From the NCBI RefSeq assembly GCF_026339735.1, contig NZ_JAPEQG010000001.1, forward strand, positions 2,418,001 to 2,482,000: DNA of 64,000 bases, read 5' to 3'. The translations under genes and the position numbers were made by a program. The stretch's first letter is position 1; the number at the start of each line of letters is the position of its first letter. This document shows, one piece after another, positions 41,451-49,423 of this stretch. The DNA is from Streptomyces sp. NBC_01669 (lineage in GTDB: Bacteria; Actinomycetota; Actinomycetes; Streptomycetales; Streptomycetaceae). The notes beneath the pieces are model-generated. The model did no database searches. It saw only the letters and a program-made list of their open reading frames with translations, and was not told the origin of the DNA.

Positions 41451-42634
41451 GAGTGGTGCTCCTCAGCACTCGTGAGGCCGAGTGCATTCAACTCGGCTTT
41501 TGTCCATGCCAGTTCGGCGGCTATCCCGTCGACCAGGCCATCGGGTCCGGCGGGGCGCCGGCCTTCCGGCAGCACGGTCCAGGTGTAGGTCTCCACCTCG
41601 ACATGGCCGGTGAGCGCCCGCTCCCCCGCGAACAGCGTGCGGAGGGTGGCGCGGAGCTCGTGCTGGGTGCTGCTGAGCGGCGGCGCCGGCTCGGTGTGCA
41701 GGGGGACGTGGTAGTGGACCCGCCAGGGCCGGTGGCCGGGAAGCCCGCCGTCCTCGGCGAGAGCCTCGTCGAGGTCGTCGCGGCCCAGCACGGAGCCGTC
41801 GGGCGTCTGTTCCCTGGTCTGGTGCAGGAAGCGGGGTTCGACGAACTCGGCCAGGGCGGACCGGACTGCGGGGTCGTGAGGCCGGTCGGCGCACAGGGCG
41901 GCGGACGCCTGGAGCTTGACCACCGGGACCTCGTGGACGGCCAGGGCGCGGAGGGCTTCGTGGGGGTCCTCGTGGGCCACGGCGAGGTGGCAGGCGTCGA
42001 GGCACACCCCGATCCGCTCGGGATCCGTGGCGGCGAGGGCGGCGGCCGTGTGCCGCACCGTCTCGGTCACACAGCCGGGTTCGGGTTCGACGGCGACCCG
42101 GATGACGCGGCCGGTGTCGGCCTCGATCTGCTTCAGCCCTGCGGCCAGCAGGTCGAGTTGGCGCAGGGCGGTGTCATGGCGTTCCGTCGGCCAGGGGGTG
42201 CGCCAGGCGAAGGGGAGCGTGGAGACGCTGCCGTGGGTGGCGGTGTCGGGGAGCAGGACGGCGAGGATACGGGCCAGACGCAGGGTGTGGTCGAGTCTGC
42301 GCGGGTCGGACCAGTCGGGGGTGTACACGGCGTGCTTGACGACCGGATCGTGGAAGCCGCGGTACGGGAAACCGTTGAAGGTGACCGTCTCCAGGCCGCG
42401 GGCAACCAGGTCGGCGCCGAGGCGGGCGAGGGCGGCCGGGTCGGTGTCAAGTGCGGCGGCGGTGGTGTCGGACAGCCAGAGGCCCAGCCCGAGGGTGGCG
42501 GCGCCGAGGCGTTCCCGTACCGGAAGGGCGTACAGGTCGAACTGTGCGGTGATACCCGCCAGATCCTCCGCCGGGTGCACATTGGTGCAGTAGGCAAGAT
42601 GGACGTCGGTCCCGTCGCGATGGCGCAGTCTCAC
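41447..42634 (-). CDS. eboE: EboE, metabolite traffic/TIM-barrel protein
   Basis: 395 aa. Diagnostic motifs: LAYCTNVHPAEDL, GLGLWLSDTTAAAL, TFNGFPYRGFHDPVVKHAVYTPDW and SVSTLPFAWRTPW, then VAVEPEPGCVTETVRH and CLDACHLAVAHEDP with metal-ligand-like E, D and H of xylose-isomerase-type TIM barrels. EboE is encoded in ebo operons; in cyanobacteria the operon is needed for export of the scytonemin monomer (family knowledge). GTG 42634 is chosen, with TGAGGA, which also contains the eboB stop, as RBS. Overlaps eboF by 4 nt. Confidence 0.9.
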   Translation of the reverse strand: MRLRHRDGTDVHLAYCTNVHPAEDLAGITAQFDLYALPVRERLGAATLGLGLWLSDTTAAALDTDPAALARLGADLVARGLETVTFNGFPYRGFHDPVVKHAVYTPDWSDPRRLDHTLRLARILAVLLPDTATHGSVSTLPFAWRTPWPTERHDTALRQLDLLAAGLKQIEADTGRVIRVAVEPEPGCVTETVRHTAAALAATDPERIGVCLDACHLAVAHEDPHEALRALAVHEVPVVKLQASAALCADRPHDPAVRSALAEFVEPRFLHQTREQTPDGSVLGRDDLDEALAEDGGLPGHRPWRVHYHVPLHTEPAPPLSSTQHELRATLRTLFAGERALTGHVEVETYTWTVLPEGRRPAGPDGLVDGIAAELAWTKAELNALGLTSAEEHHS

Positions 42635-42647
42635 GGTCCCGGTTTCC

Positions 42648-43538
42648 TCAGCTGCCGCCCCGGGCAACGGAGTTGCCCGCATAAAGGCCCGCCGTCGGGG
42701 ACGTCGGGTTCGCCGGGGTACCGCCGCTCTCCGCGGACCCGGTGGCGTCGACGTCGAGCCGGCCGCTCTGTGCGTAGAAGACGGTCGGGTTCTGCCACAG
42801 GACGCGGTCCACATCCGCCTCGTCGAAACCGGCGGCGAGCATCGCCTCGCCGGTCGCGCGGGTGAGCAGCGGATCGCTGTGTCCCCAGTCCGCCGCGGAG
42901 TTCACCAGCATCCGTTCGGTGCCGTACCGCTGGAGGATCTCGACCATGCGGGAGGGGGTCATCTTGGTGTCGGGGTAGATGGAGAAGCCCATCCAGCACC
43001 CTGTTTCGACAACGTGACCGACGGTCAGTTCGTTGAGGTGGTCCAGCACGACGAAGCCCGGGTCGATGCCGGATTCCGCCACGACGGCCAGCGACCGGGC
43101 GGTGCCGCCCGCCTTGTCGCGGTGCGGGGTGTGCACGAGTGCGGGCAGCCGGTGCTCGACGGCGAGGGCGAGCTGCGCGGCGAAGGCGTGCTCCTCGGCG
43201 GGGGTGACGGTGTCGAAGCCGATCTCACCGACGGCGACGACGCCGTCCTTGGCGAGGAAGCGCGGCAGCAGGTCGAGCACGGGGGTGCAGCGGGGGTCGT
43301 TGGCCTCCTTCGGGTTGAGGCCGATGGTGCAGTGGTGCCTGATCCCGTACTGGGCGGCGCGGTAGGGCTCCCAGCCGAGGAGTCCGTCGAAGTAGTCGCT
43401 GAAACTCGCCGGCGAGGTACGGGGCTGGCCGAGCCAGAACGCGGGTTCGACCAAGGCGCGGACACCCGCGTCGTACATCGCCCGGTAGTCGTCGGTGGTC
43501 CGTGAGGTCATATGGATGTGCGGGTCGAAAATCCGCAT
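42648..43538 (-). CDS. eboB: EboB-like TatD-family metal-dependent hydrolase
   Basis: 296 aa. N-terminal MRIFDPHIHMTSRTTDDYRAM carries the HxH metal motif; HHCTIGLNPKEANDP, VAVGEIGFDTVTPAEEHAF (Glu ligand), ALVHTPHRDKAGG and MLVNSAADWGHSDP follow the TatD plan. The ATG at 43538 has CAGGAG 8 nt upstream; a longer frame to 43748 overlaps eboA and lacks family character. It ends 13 nt before eboE. TatD enzymes are hydrolases or nucleases; the ebo version's substrate is unknown. Confidence 0.87.
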   Translation of the reverse strand: MRIFDPHIHMTSRTTDDYRAMYDAGVRALVEPAFWLGQPRTSPASFSDYFDGLLGWEPYRAAQYGIRHHCTIGLNPKEANDPRCTPVLDLLPRFLAKDGVVAVGEIGFDTVTPAEEHAFAAQLALAVEHRLPALVHTPHRDKAGGTARSLAVVAESGIDPGFVVLDHLNELTVGHVVETGCWMGFSIYPDTKMTPSRMVEILQRYGTERMLVNSAADWGHSDPLLTRATGEAMLAAGFDEADVDRVLWQNPTVFYAQSGRLDVDATGSAESGGTPANPTSPTAGLYAGNSVARGGS

Positions 43539-43566
43539 GTGCGGGCTCCTGCGAGTAGGGGGGTGG

Positions 43567-44241
43567 CTATCGGTCGCGGCCGCGGTCCGGGACGAGAAGG
43601 ACGAGATCGGCCGGCACGGGGCGGCCCGCGGCGCGGCGCTCGTCGGCGAACGCCTGTGCCATCCGGGCGAGTTCGACGTCCTTGCGCTCGTGGAGCCCGG
43701 CGACGACGGACAGCGGTATCTCGGTGAACAGGCACTTGAGTACGGCATGGCGCCAACGGTGCTGATCGAGATGTGCGCGGGCGTACGGGCCGAGTGCGGC
43801 GATGATCAGCCGGGTGTCGTTGCTGCGCAGGGCGTCGTCGGTGAGGGAGGCCGCGGCGCCGCCGAGCGGCAGATAGGGCAGGGACAGCAGCACCCCGCGC
43901 CGTTCGGCGGCGTCGCCCTGCGCATACCGGGCGGCGGTCTCGGTGGCGGTGCGGTCGGGGGCGACGGCGAGCAGCAGTGCGGCACGCACGGCGTCCTCGA
44001 CGGCCCAGCCCGCGCGGTCGGGCAGCGCCCGGTCCGGCAGCGGGAGCCGCCCGTAGACGCGGCCGGCCGAGGCGAACCGGGTGTCCAGCGCGGCCGGGTC
44101 GGCGGCGACGGCCGCGGTGTCCCGCGCGAGCCGCTCCCGGCGGTCCGGGTCGAGGGCGGCGTCCAGCGCACCGAGCAGCGCCCGGACGGTGCGCCGGTCA
44201 TGGACGGCTCCGGTGGGTGTGGTGGTGTCCGAGAGCGTCAT
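43567..44241 (-). CDS. eboA: EboA domain-containing protein
   Basis: 224 aa. Mostly helical; segments WAVEDAVRAALLLAVAPD, LLSLPYLPLGGAAASLTDDALRSND and RWRHAVLKCLFTEIPLSVVAGLHER are those I associate with EboA, where the last part (LK-x-LF-x-x-x-PL) is the best conserved. No signal peptide or membrane helix. Function unknown in any organism. ATG 44241 overlaps the stop of the upstream TIM-barrel gene by 4 nt, so an operon position is certain. Family call rests on motif memory plus the ebo neighbours. Confidence 0.82.
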   Translation of the reverse strand: MTLSDTTTPTGAVHDRRTVRALLGALDAALDPDRRERLARDTAAVAADPAALDTRFASAGRVYGRLPLPDRALPDRAGWAVEDAVRAALLLAVAPDRTATETAARYAQGDAAERRGVLLSLPYLPLGGAAASLTDDALRSNDTRLIIAALGPYARAHLDQHRWRHAVLKCLFTEIPLSVVAGLHERKDVELARMAQAFADERRAAGRPVPADLVLLVPDRGRDR

Positions 44242-45170
44242 GGGCGTACCGCGCCCTTCATGAGTCGGGGTTCGGGGGTGGGGGTGGACACGAGCTCCGG
44301 CGGGCGTACGGTCCTCGCGGCGGCCGCCGCCTCGCGCAGGAACGCGATGCTGCGGCGCGCCTGAAGGGTCGCTGCGTGGCTGTGCCGGGGCAGTTCCACC
44401 GACACCAGGCCGCGGTAGCCCACATCGGCGAGTGCGGCCAGAACCGGTGGGAAGTCGATCTCGCCGTCCCCGAACGGAAGATGCTCGTGCACCGCGCGTC
44501 GCATGTCCTCGATCTGGACATGGGCGAGCCGGTCGGCCGAACGGTGCACGCACTCCACGACGGGGTGCGGTTCCAGGCAGCGGCAGTGCCCGATGTCGAG
44601 GGTGAGCCGGAACCGGTCGTGCCCACCCAGCAGGTCCACCAGCCGCTGGTAGTCCTGCAACGTGGCGACCAGCATGCCCGGTTCGGGTTCGAAAGCCAGG
44701 TCGACTCCCGCGCGTCCGGCGTGCTCCAGCACGGTGGCGCACCCTTGGGCGAGCCGCTTCCACGCCTCGTCGGCCGGTACGGCCGGGACGTCATCGGGGG
44801 CGGCGCCGCTCCACAGGTGGACGGTGGTGGCGCCGAGTCCGGCCGCGATCTCGGTCGCCCTGCGCAGCAGATCGACGCGGTGGGCGCGGCCCTCGGTGGA
44901 GACCAGGGTCGGCTGGTGCTTGCGCATCGGGTCGAGCAGGTAGCGGGCACCGGTCTCGACGACCACGTCGAGACCGGTACGGTCGAGCACCTTCCTGACC
45001 CCGGCGGTCCGCGCGGCCACGTCCGGTGCGTACGGGTCGAGGTGGTGGTGGTCGAGGGTCAGCGAGACCCCGTCGTAGCCGAGGTCCGCGAGGACCCGCA
45101 GGGCGTCGCCGATCCGGTGGTCGCCGAAACCGTTGGTTCCGTACGCGAAGCGCAGCGCGGTCCTCGTCAT
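44238..45170 (-). CDS. Sugar-phosphate isomerase/epimerase-like TIM-barrel protein
   Basis: 310 aa. Xylose-isomerase-like barrel: RFAYGTNGFGDHRIGDALRVL, DVVVETGARYLLDP, TTVHLWSGAAPDD, LAFEPEPGMLVATLQDYQRLV, RLTLDIGHCRCLEP and HVQIEDMRRAVHEHLPFGDGEID. The E, D/H, H and E residues look like an intact metal site, suggesting real isomerase, epimerase or dehydratase activity on a cyclitol or sugar. It shares the EPEPG motif with EboE but is a different gene. ATG 45170 overlaps the prenyltransferase stop by 4 nt. A role between inositol phosphate synthase and the prenyltransferase is an inference from order. Confidence 0.83.
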   Translation of the reverse strand: MTRTALRFAYGTNGFGDHRIGDALRVLADLGYDGVSLTLDHHHLDPYAPDVAARTAGVRKVLDRTGLDVVVETGARYLLDPMRKHQPTLVSTEGRAHRVDLLRRATEIAAGLGATTVHLWSGAAPDDVPAVPADEAWKRLAQGCATVLEHAGRAGVDLAFEPEPGMLVATLQDYQRLVDLLGGHDRFRLTLDIGHCRCLEPHPVVECVHRSADRLAHVQIEDMRRAVHEHLPFGDGEIDFPPVLAALADVGYRGLVSVELPRHSHAATLQARRSIAFLREAAAAARTVRPPELVSTPTPEPRLMKGAVRP

Positions 45171-46060
45171 GTCGGCGACACCTTCCGGGCCAGTCGTCGG
45201 GCGAGAGGCAGTGCCGCGGCCACCGGCAGGGCCACGGCCGTGGAGCCGGCCGCCGCGGTCAGCGCGGCCTGGAGCGGCATCATGGCGTGGATCCCGGCGC
45301 CCACGGCCCGGCGTACGCTCGCGGCGGTCGGGGTGCGGGCGGCGCTGTACTGGGCGAGTCCGCAGGTACTGAGGTAGGCGGCGGCCAGGGTGCGGCTGAC
45401 CGCCCGGTGTGCCGGTGCGGCCCGGTTGCCGTATGCCACGGCCGCCGCCGTGACCGCCCCGCTCGCGGCGAGCGTCGCGGCGGGAACGGCCCTGCTCGCA
45501 CCGCTGACTTCGCGCCGGCTGAGCACGGTGACGGCGAACGTGTGCGCGGCCACGGTGAGGGCCGCCGGGAGCGCGGCCCGGGTCCGTCCGCTGCCCGCGC
45601 CGCCGAGCAGCACGTCGAGCCCCCGGGCGGTCGCCATCGCGGCGGGCCCGGCCGGGGTGGACTTCAGGGCGAGGTCGTACGCCCAGACGACCCCGGCGAG
45701 CGATACGGCGGTGGGCAGTGCGGCGCGTCCCCCGCCGAGCGCGGCGAGTCCGATCCCGGCGGCGGTGAGACCGGTGGCGAGGGCAAGGGCCTGTCCGGGC
45801 GAGACCTCTCCGGAAGGGATCGGGCGCTCGGGGCGTTCCACGACGTCGAGGCCGCGGTCGGCGTAGTCGTTGAGCGCCATACCCGCCCAGTAGAGGCAGA
45901 CGGAGGAGGCGGCAAGCCCCACTGTCCGGGGCCCGCGTCGCACTCCCGCGGCCGCGGCCCCCGCCAGCACATCGCCGGGGACGGTGAGCGCGGCGGGAGC
46001 CCGTACCAGCCGTGCGACGGCACCCGCGGAGGGCAGGCGCCGCCTCGGGTACCCGCTCAC
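45167..46060 (-). CDS. eboC: EboC-like UbiA-family prenyltransferase
   Basis: 297 aa integral membrane protein. First Asp-rich motif NDYADRGLDVVERPERPIPSG (N-D-x2-D-x3-D) binds Mg-prenyl diphosphate; the second motif is reduced to YDLALKSTPAGP in its middle part. About eight hydrophobic segments. In ebo operons UbiA/EboC is proposed to prenylate a cyclitol-derived acceptor. ATG 46060 overlaps the inositol-phosphate synthase stop by 4 nt, and its own stop overlaps the next gene. Confidence 0.88.
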   Translation of the reverse strand: MSGYPRRRLPSAGAVARLVRAPAALTVPGDVLAGAAAAGVRRGPRTVGLAASSVCLYWAGMALNDYADRGLDVVERPERPIPSGEVSPGQALALATGLTAAGIGLAALGGGRAALPTAVSLAGVVWAYDLALKSTPAGPAAMATARGLDVLLGGAGSGRTRAALPAALTVAAHTFAVTVLSRREVSGASRAVPAATLAASGAVTAAAVAYGNRAAPAHRAVSRTLAAAYLSTCGLAQYSAARTPTAASVRRAVGAGIHAMMPLQAALTAAAGSTAVALPVAAALPLARRLARKVSPT

Positions 46061-47250
46061 ACCCGCACCGCTGCGGCGGCCCGTGCCCAGTCCACCAGGG
46101 CCGTGAACTGTTCCTCCAGCCCATGGACCGTGGAGCCCACCGGGTCCTTGAAGAAGAAGCCGAGGGCGGGCACGGGCCCGCTCTCCCCCGCGCGGTGGGC
46201 CAGAGCCGTGAACCGGGCCAGATCGAGGACGAGCGGCGCCGCGAGCGCGGAGTCGCAGCCCTCCCAGGTGAACTGCATCGTCATCCGCACGTCGAGGAAC
46301 CCGTCGAAGACGATGTGGTCCCAGGCCGTCTTCCAGTCGCCGAGCGCGGCGATGTGGTGGATGTGCACCCCGCCCTCGACCGGGTGGCCGAGCCCTTCGT
46401 CGAGCACGCGCCGCTTGGACTCGACCTTGCTGCGGGCGCGGGAGGGTTCGGCGAGTGCCGCTCCGTCGCCGCCGCCGAGCAGGTTGGTGCCGGACCAGGA
46501 GCGCACGGCGAGGGCCCGTCGCGCGAACATCGGCATCAGGACGGACTTGACGAGGGTCTCCCCCGTCTTGCCGTCGCTGCCCGCATACGGCAGCCCGGCA
46601 GCGACGGCGTACTCGTGGAGTGCCGGCAGCCGCGCCCCCGCCGAGGGCGTGAAGTCGACGTACGCGCAGCCGGACTTCAGTGCGGCGTAGGCGTACACCG
46701 CGCTGTAGGGCAGCGGTGACTCCCCCGCCGCGAGCGCCGCGTCCAGTGCCTCCGTCGAGGCGCAGGCCGGGTCGGGTTCCGCGAGGGGTTCGGTCGTGGC
46801 GACGTTGACGACCACGACCCGGTCGAGTCCGGCGCGGCGCCGGAAGGAGTCGATGTCCGCCGCGAGCGTCTCGATCAGCAGGTCCTGCCGCCCGGCGGCG
46901 CCACCCCCGCCGACCGGCCGGATCTCGGCGTCGGCCTCGGCGAGGTCCGCCGCCAGCGGGCCGAGGAGCGCGTACGGCAGAACTCCCGCGTCCGCCAGCT
47001 GCTCGGCCCGCTTGACCAGCGGGGTCTCGTCGATGTCGTGACCGCCGAAGACCAGCCGGTCGAAGTCGGGCAGGCCGAGTTCCGCGAAGGGGGGCAGGGC
47101 GGCGACACAGCCGGTCTGCCGGGCCAGTCCGGCCCGGATCGCCGCGGCTCCGACGACCGCGGTCGTCGCCACCGAACCACGGGCGCCGATGAGCCAGACT
47201 CCGGTCCTCTCCTCAGGTGCTGCGGTCGGTTCCGTCTGTGCCGTTCGCAT
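46057..47250 (-). CDS. ino1: Inositol-3-phosphate synthase
   Basis: 397 aa. NAD-binding VWLIGARGSVATTAVVGAAAI, VVNVATTEP and PYAGSDGKTGETLVKSVLMPMF, NLLGGGDGAAL and KVESKRRVL (Lys residues of the active site) are all conserved. It converts glucose-6-phosphate to inositol-3-phosphate with internal NAD redox. It lies 31 nt after the Tat-exported protein gene and overlaps eboC. In most described ebo operons this place is held by a 3-dehydroquinate-synthase-like enzyme (EboD), so here the cyclitol ring seems to come from glucose-6-phosphate instead. Confidence 0.92.
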   Translation of the reverse strand: MRTAQTEPTAAPEERTGVWLIGARGSVATTAVVGAAAIRAGLARQTGCVAALPPFAELGLPDFDRLVFGGHDIDETPLVKRAEQLADAGVLPYALLGPLAADLAEADAEIRPVGGGGAAGRQDLLIETLAADIDSFRRRAGLDRVVVVNVATTEPLAEPDPACASTEALDAALAAGESPLPYSAVYAYAALKSGCAYVDFTPSAGARLPALHEYAVAAGLPYAGSDGKTGETLVKSVLMPMFARRALAVRSWSGTNLLGGGDGAALAEPSRARSKVESKRRVLDEGLGHPVEGGVHIHHIAALGDWKTAWDHIVFDGFLDVRMTMQFTWEGCDSALAAPLVLDLARFTALAHRAGESGPVPALGFFFKDPVGSTVHGLEEQFTALVDWARAAAAVRV

Positions 47251-47281
47251 GGTTCTGCCTCTCGGAGCGCGGTCGGGTGGG

Positions 47282-48076
47282 TCAGCTGACGCCCTGCGGG
47301 TACGGGAAGGTCTCGAAGGCGGTGTCGCACTCGCCGGGGCTGCGGCTGAGCCACTTCGCGGTCAGCCGGCGGAGCACCTTGGCGTCGAGCGGCGGGTAGA
47401 TGACGTCGGGCTTCGGCTTGACGATCGACTGGATCTCCCAGGACAGCCCGATCAGCGGGTCGATCACGGCCCAGCGGCGGGAGTCGATGCCGAGGAGCTG
47501 CATGGCGCGCAGGTAGCAGTGCCAGGCGTGGAAGCCGACCGGCGGGTTGCCGTTCATGGTGTGGCTGCGCTGGCCCTCGGACAGCCGCGGGTCGTAGAGG
47601 ACGCCCTGCCCGAAGTCGGCGAACGCCTTGGTGAGACCGGCCAGGTCGGTGTGCGGGTAGTAGCGGTCGATGACGCTCCACTGGGCGTCGGAGAGGACGG
47701 TCAGCGCTTCCTTGAGGGGGGTGACGAGCGTGCGGAAGCCGCTGGGGTAGGTGCCCGCGCTGCGGTGGGCGAGGTACGCCTGGATGATGGCGACCTCGGG
47801 GTCCTCGCCGAGCACCTCGCCGAGCTTCTCGTTGGCGGCGATGACCTCGGGCGTGCGGTGGTACCAGAGTTCCTGGTCGAAGACGTACCAGAACTCGTTG
47901 GATCGGGGGTCCCCGTTCATGCCCGGAACGTTCGGGATCTCCGGGTAGTCCGCGGACTTCGGCCGGACGGGGGCGGCGGACGCGGTGGTGGCCGTTCCCA
48001 CGGTGGCGAGGCCGGCTACCAGGAGGGCCCCGGCGGAGGTACGGAGGGCCTGACGGCGGTCGATGGGCGGAGTCAT
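47282..48076 (-). CDS. Tat-exported protein of unknown family
   Basis: 264 aa. Twin-arginine signal: DRRQALRTSAGALLVAGLATV, cleavage probably after ASAA near residue 34, so the mature protein of about 230 residues is exported folded. It contains conserved-looking aromatic and His residues (EFWYVFDQELWYHRTPE, GNPPVGFHAWHCYLRAM) but I do not recognise a domain. Tat export suggests a cofactor or early folding. It sits between the MFS exporter and inositol phosphate synthase in the operon, so a periplasm-like tailoring or binding step is possible. Function not assigned. Confidence 0.8.
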   Translation of the reverse strand: MTPPIDRRQALRTSAGALLVAGLATVGTATTASAAPVRPKSADYPEIPNVPGMNGDPRSNEFWYVFDQELWYHRTPEVIAANEKLGEVLGEDPEVAIIQAYLAHRSAGTYPSGFRTLVTPLKEALTVLSDAQWSVIDRYYPHTDLAGLTKAFADFGQGVLYDPRLSEGQRSHTMNGNPPVGFHAWHCYLRAMQLLGIDSRRWAVIDPLIGLSWEIQSIVKPKPDVIYPPLDAKVLRRLTAKWLSRSPGECDTAFETFPYPQGVS

Positions 48077-48142
48077 GGGAAATTCCCTTTCGCCGGGAGG
48101 AGGTTGATGGTCCAGAAACTAGGAAGAGGCGCTATACCGGGC

Positions 48143-49423
48143 CTATACCGCCGAGATGTCCTCGCCCGGTGCCGGGTCGGGGCGCCGAAGTGCCGGAGTG
48201 ACCAGCGCTGTTACGGCGAGGAGCACCATGCAGCCCGCGATCCCGGCGAGGGTGCCGGTCACTCCGAGCCCGTCGAGCAGGAAGCCGCTGCCGAGCGCGC
48301 CGAGCGCGCCGGCGCCGGAGGCGATCAGGGTGAGGACGCTGCTGACGCGCCCCTGCATCTCGTCGGGGGTGACGGACACCTGGTAGACGCCGCCCACCAC
48401 ATTGACGAGTCCGCCCGCGTACGCCATGACGGCGAGGAGGGCACCGATGAGGACCGGTGCACGCACCACGATGAGCAGGGGAATGACGGCGGCCCAGACG
48501 GTGATGCTCCCGATGACCACGGTGCGCAGGGGCGCCCGCCGGGTCCACCACGTCGCGCCGAGTGCGCCGAGCATCCCGCCGATCCCGCCGACGGCGGTGA
48601 TCGTTCCCAGGAGCGCGGCCGAGCCTCCGCCGTCGCGCACGATGAGGATCACGGCGAGGCTGATGCCCTGGAAGAGCAGATTGGTCGCGGCGATCAGCCC
48701 GACCAGGGTGGTGAGGAACCGACGCTGCCAGGTCCAGGTGAACCCTTCGGCGACTTCGACGGCGAGCCGGCGACGCGGTGCGGTGTCGCGCGGGCCCTGG
48801 AACGGCTTTCTGATCAGCAGGAGCGAGATCAGCGACAGCAGATGGGCCGTGGCCGCGAAGAGGAAGGGTGACCAGCGCGCCAGGGTGTACAGCGCCCCGC
48901 CGACGGGCTGCCCCAGCAGTCCGGCGGCCCGCCAGCGCGCCTCGTTCTGGGTGAGGGCGACGGGCAGTTGTCCGGGCGGTACGAGGTGGCGCACCGCGGC
49001 CCGTTCGGCGAGCTGGTGGAAGACGGCCAGGCTGCCGCTGACGAAGGCGGCGGCCACCAGATGGCCGAGGTTGATCCGGCCGGTGGCCACCGCGGCTGCG
49101 ACCGATGCGGTGGCCAGGAGGGAGCCCAGATCGCAGAGGATCATCAGCCGCCTGCGGTCCCAGCGGTCCACGAGCGCCCCTGCGGGCAGCTGCACGAGCA
49201 GATTGGGCAGGAGCGCGGCGAAGCCGACCAGTCCGGCGTCGCTCGCCGATCCGGTGTACCAGAGAACCAGGAAGGGGTACGCGACATAGCAGGCGCGGGC
49301 GCCGAGCAGTGTGGCCCCGACGCCGCCCCACAGGAGGACGAAGTCGCGGTTGCGGCGCAGGGGCTGGAGGGGGGCGGAGTCGGCCGTGCCGGTGTCCTCC
49401 TGCTCACCCGGCGGAGCCGTCAT
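48143..49423 (-). CDS. MFS transporter, probable exporter of the cluster product
   Basis: 426 aa with about twelve hydrophobic segments. Cytoplasmic loop motif LVDRWDRRRLMILCDLG (G-x-x-x-D-R-x-x-R-R-R) between helices 2 and 3, as in MFS enterobactin exporter (EntS)-like drug transporters. ATG 49423 overlaps the carbamoyltransferase stop by 4 nt; the longer frame to 49510 is inside that gene. Context within the NRPS operon indicates efflux or self-resistance; substrate inferred only. Confidence 0.88.
   Translation of the reverse strand: MTAPPGEQEDTGTADSAPLQPLRRNRDFVLLWGGVGATLLGARACYVAYPFLVLWYTGSASDAGLVGFAALLPNLLVQLPAGALVDRWDRRRLMILCDLGSLLATASVAAAVATGRINLGHLVAAAFVSGSLAVFHQLAERAAVRHLVPPGQLPVALTQNEARWRAAGLLGQPVGGALYTLARWSPFLFAATAHLLSLISLLLIRKPFQGPRDTAPRRRLAVEVAEGFTWTWQRRFLTTLVGLIAATNLLFQGISLAVILIVRDGGGSAALLGTITAVGGIGGMLGALGATWWTRRAPLRTVVIGSITVWAAVIPLLIVVRAPVLIGALLAVMAYAGGLVNVVGGVYQVSVTPDEMQGRVSSVLTLIASGAGALGALGSGFLLDGLGVTGTLAGIAGCMVLLAVTALVTPALRRPDPAPGEDISAV

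Noticed and set aside
48130..48150. Short direct repeat CTATACCG before the MFS stop
   Set aside because: Two 8-bp copies only, next to a stop codon; likely chance.
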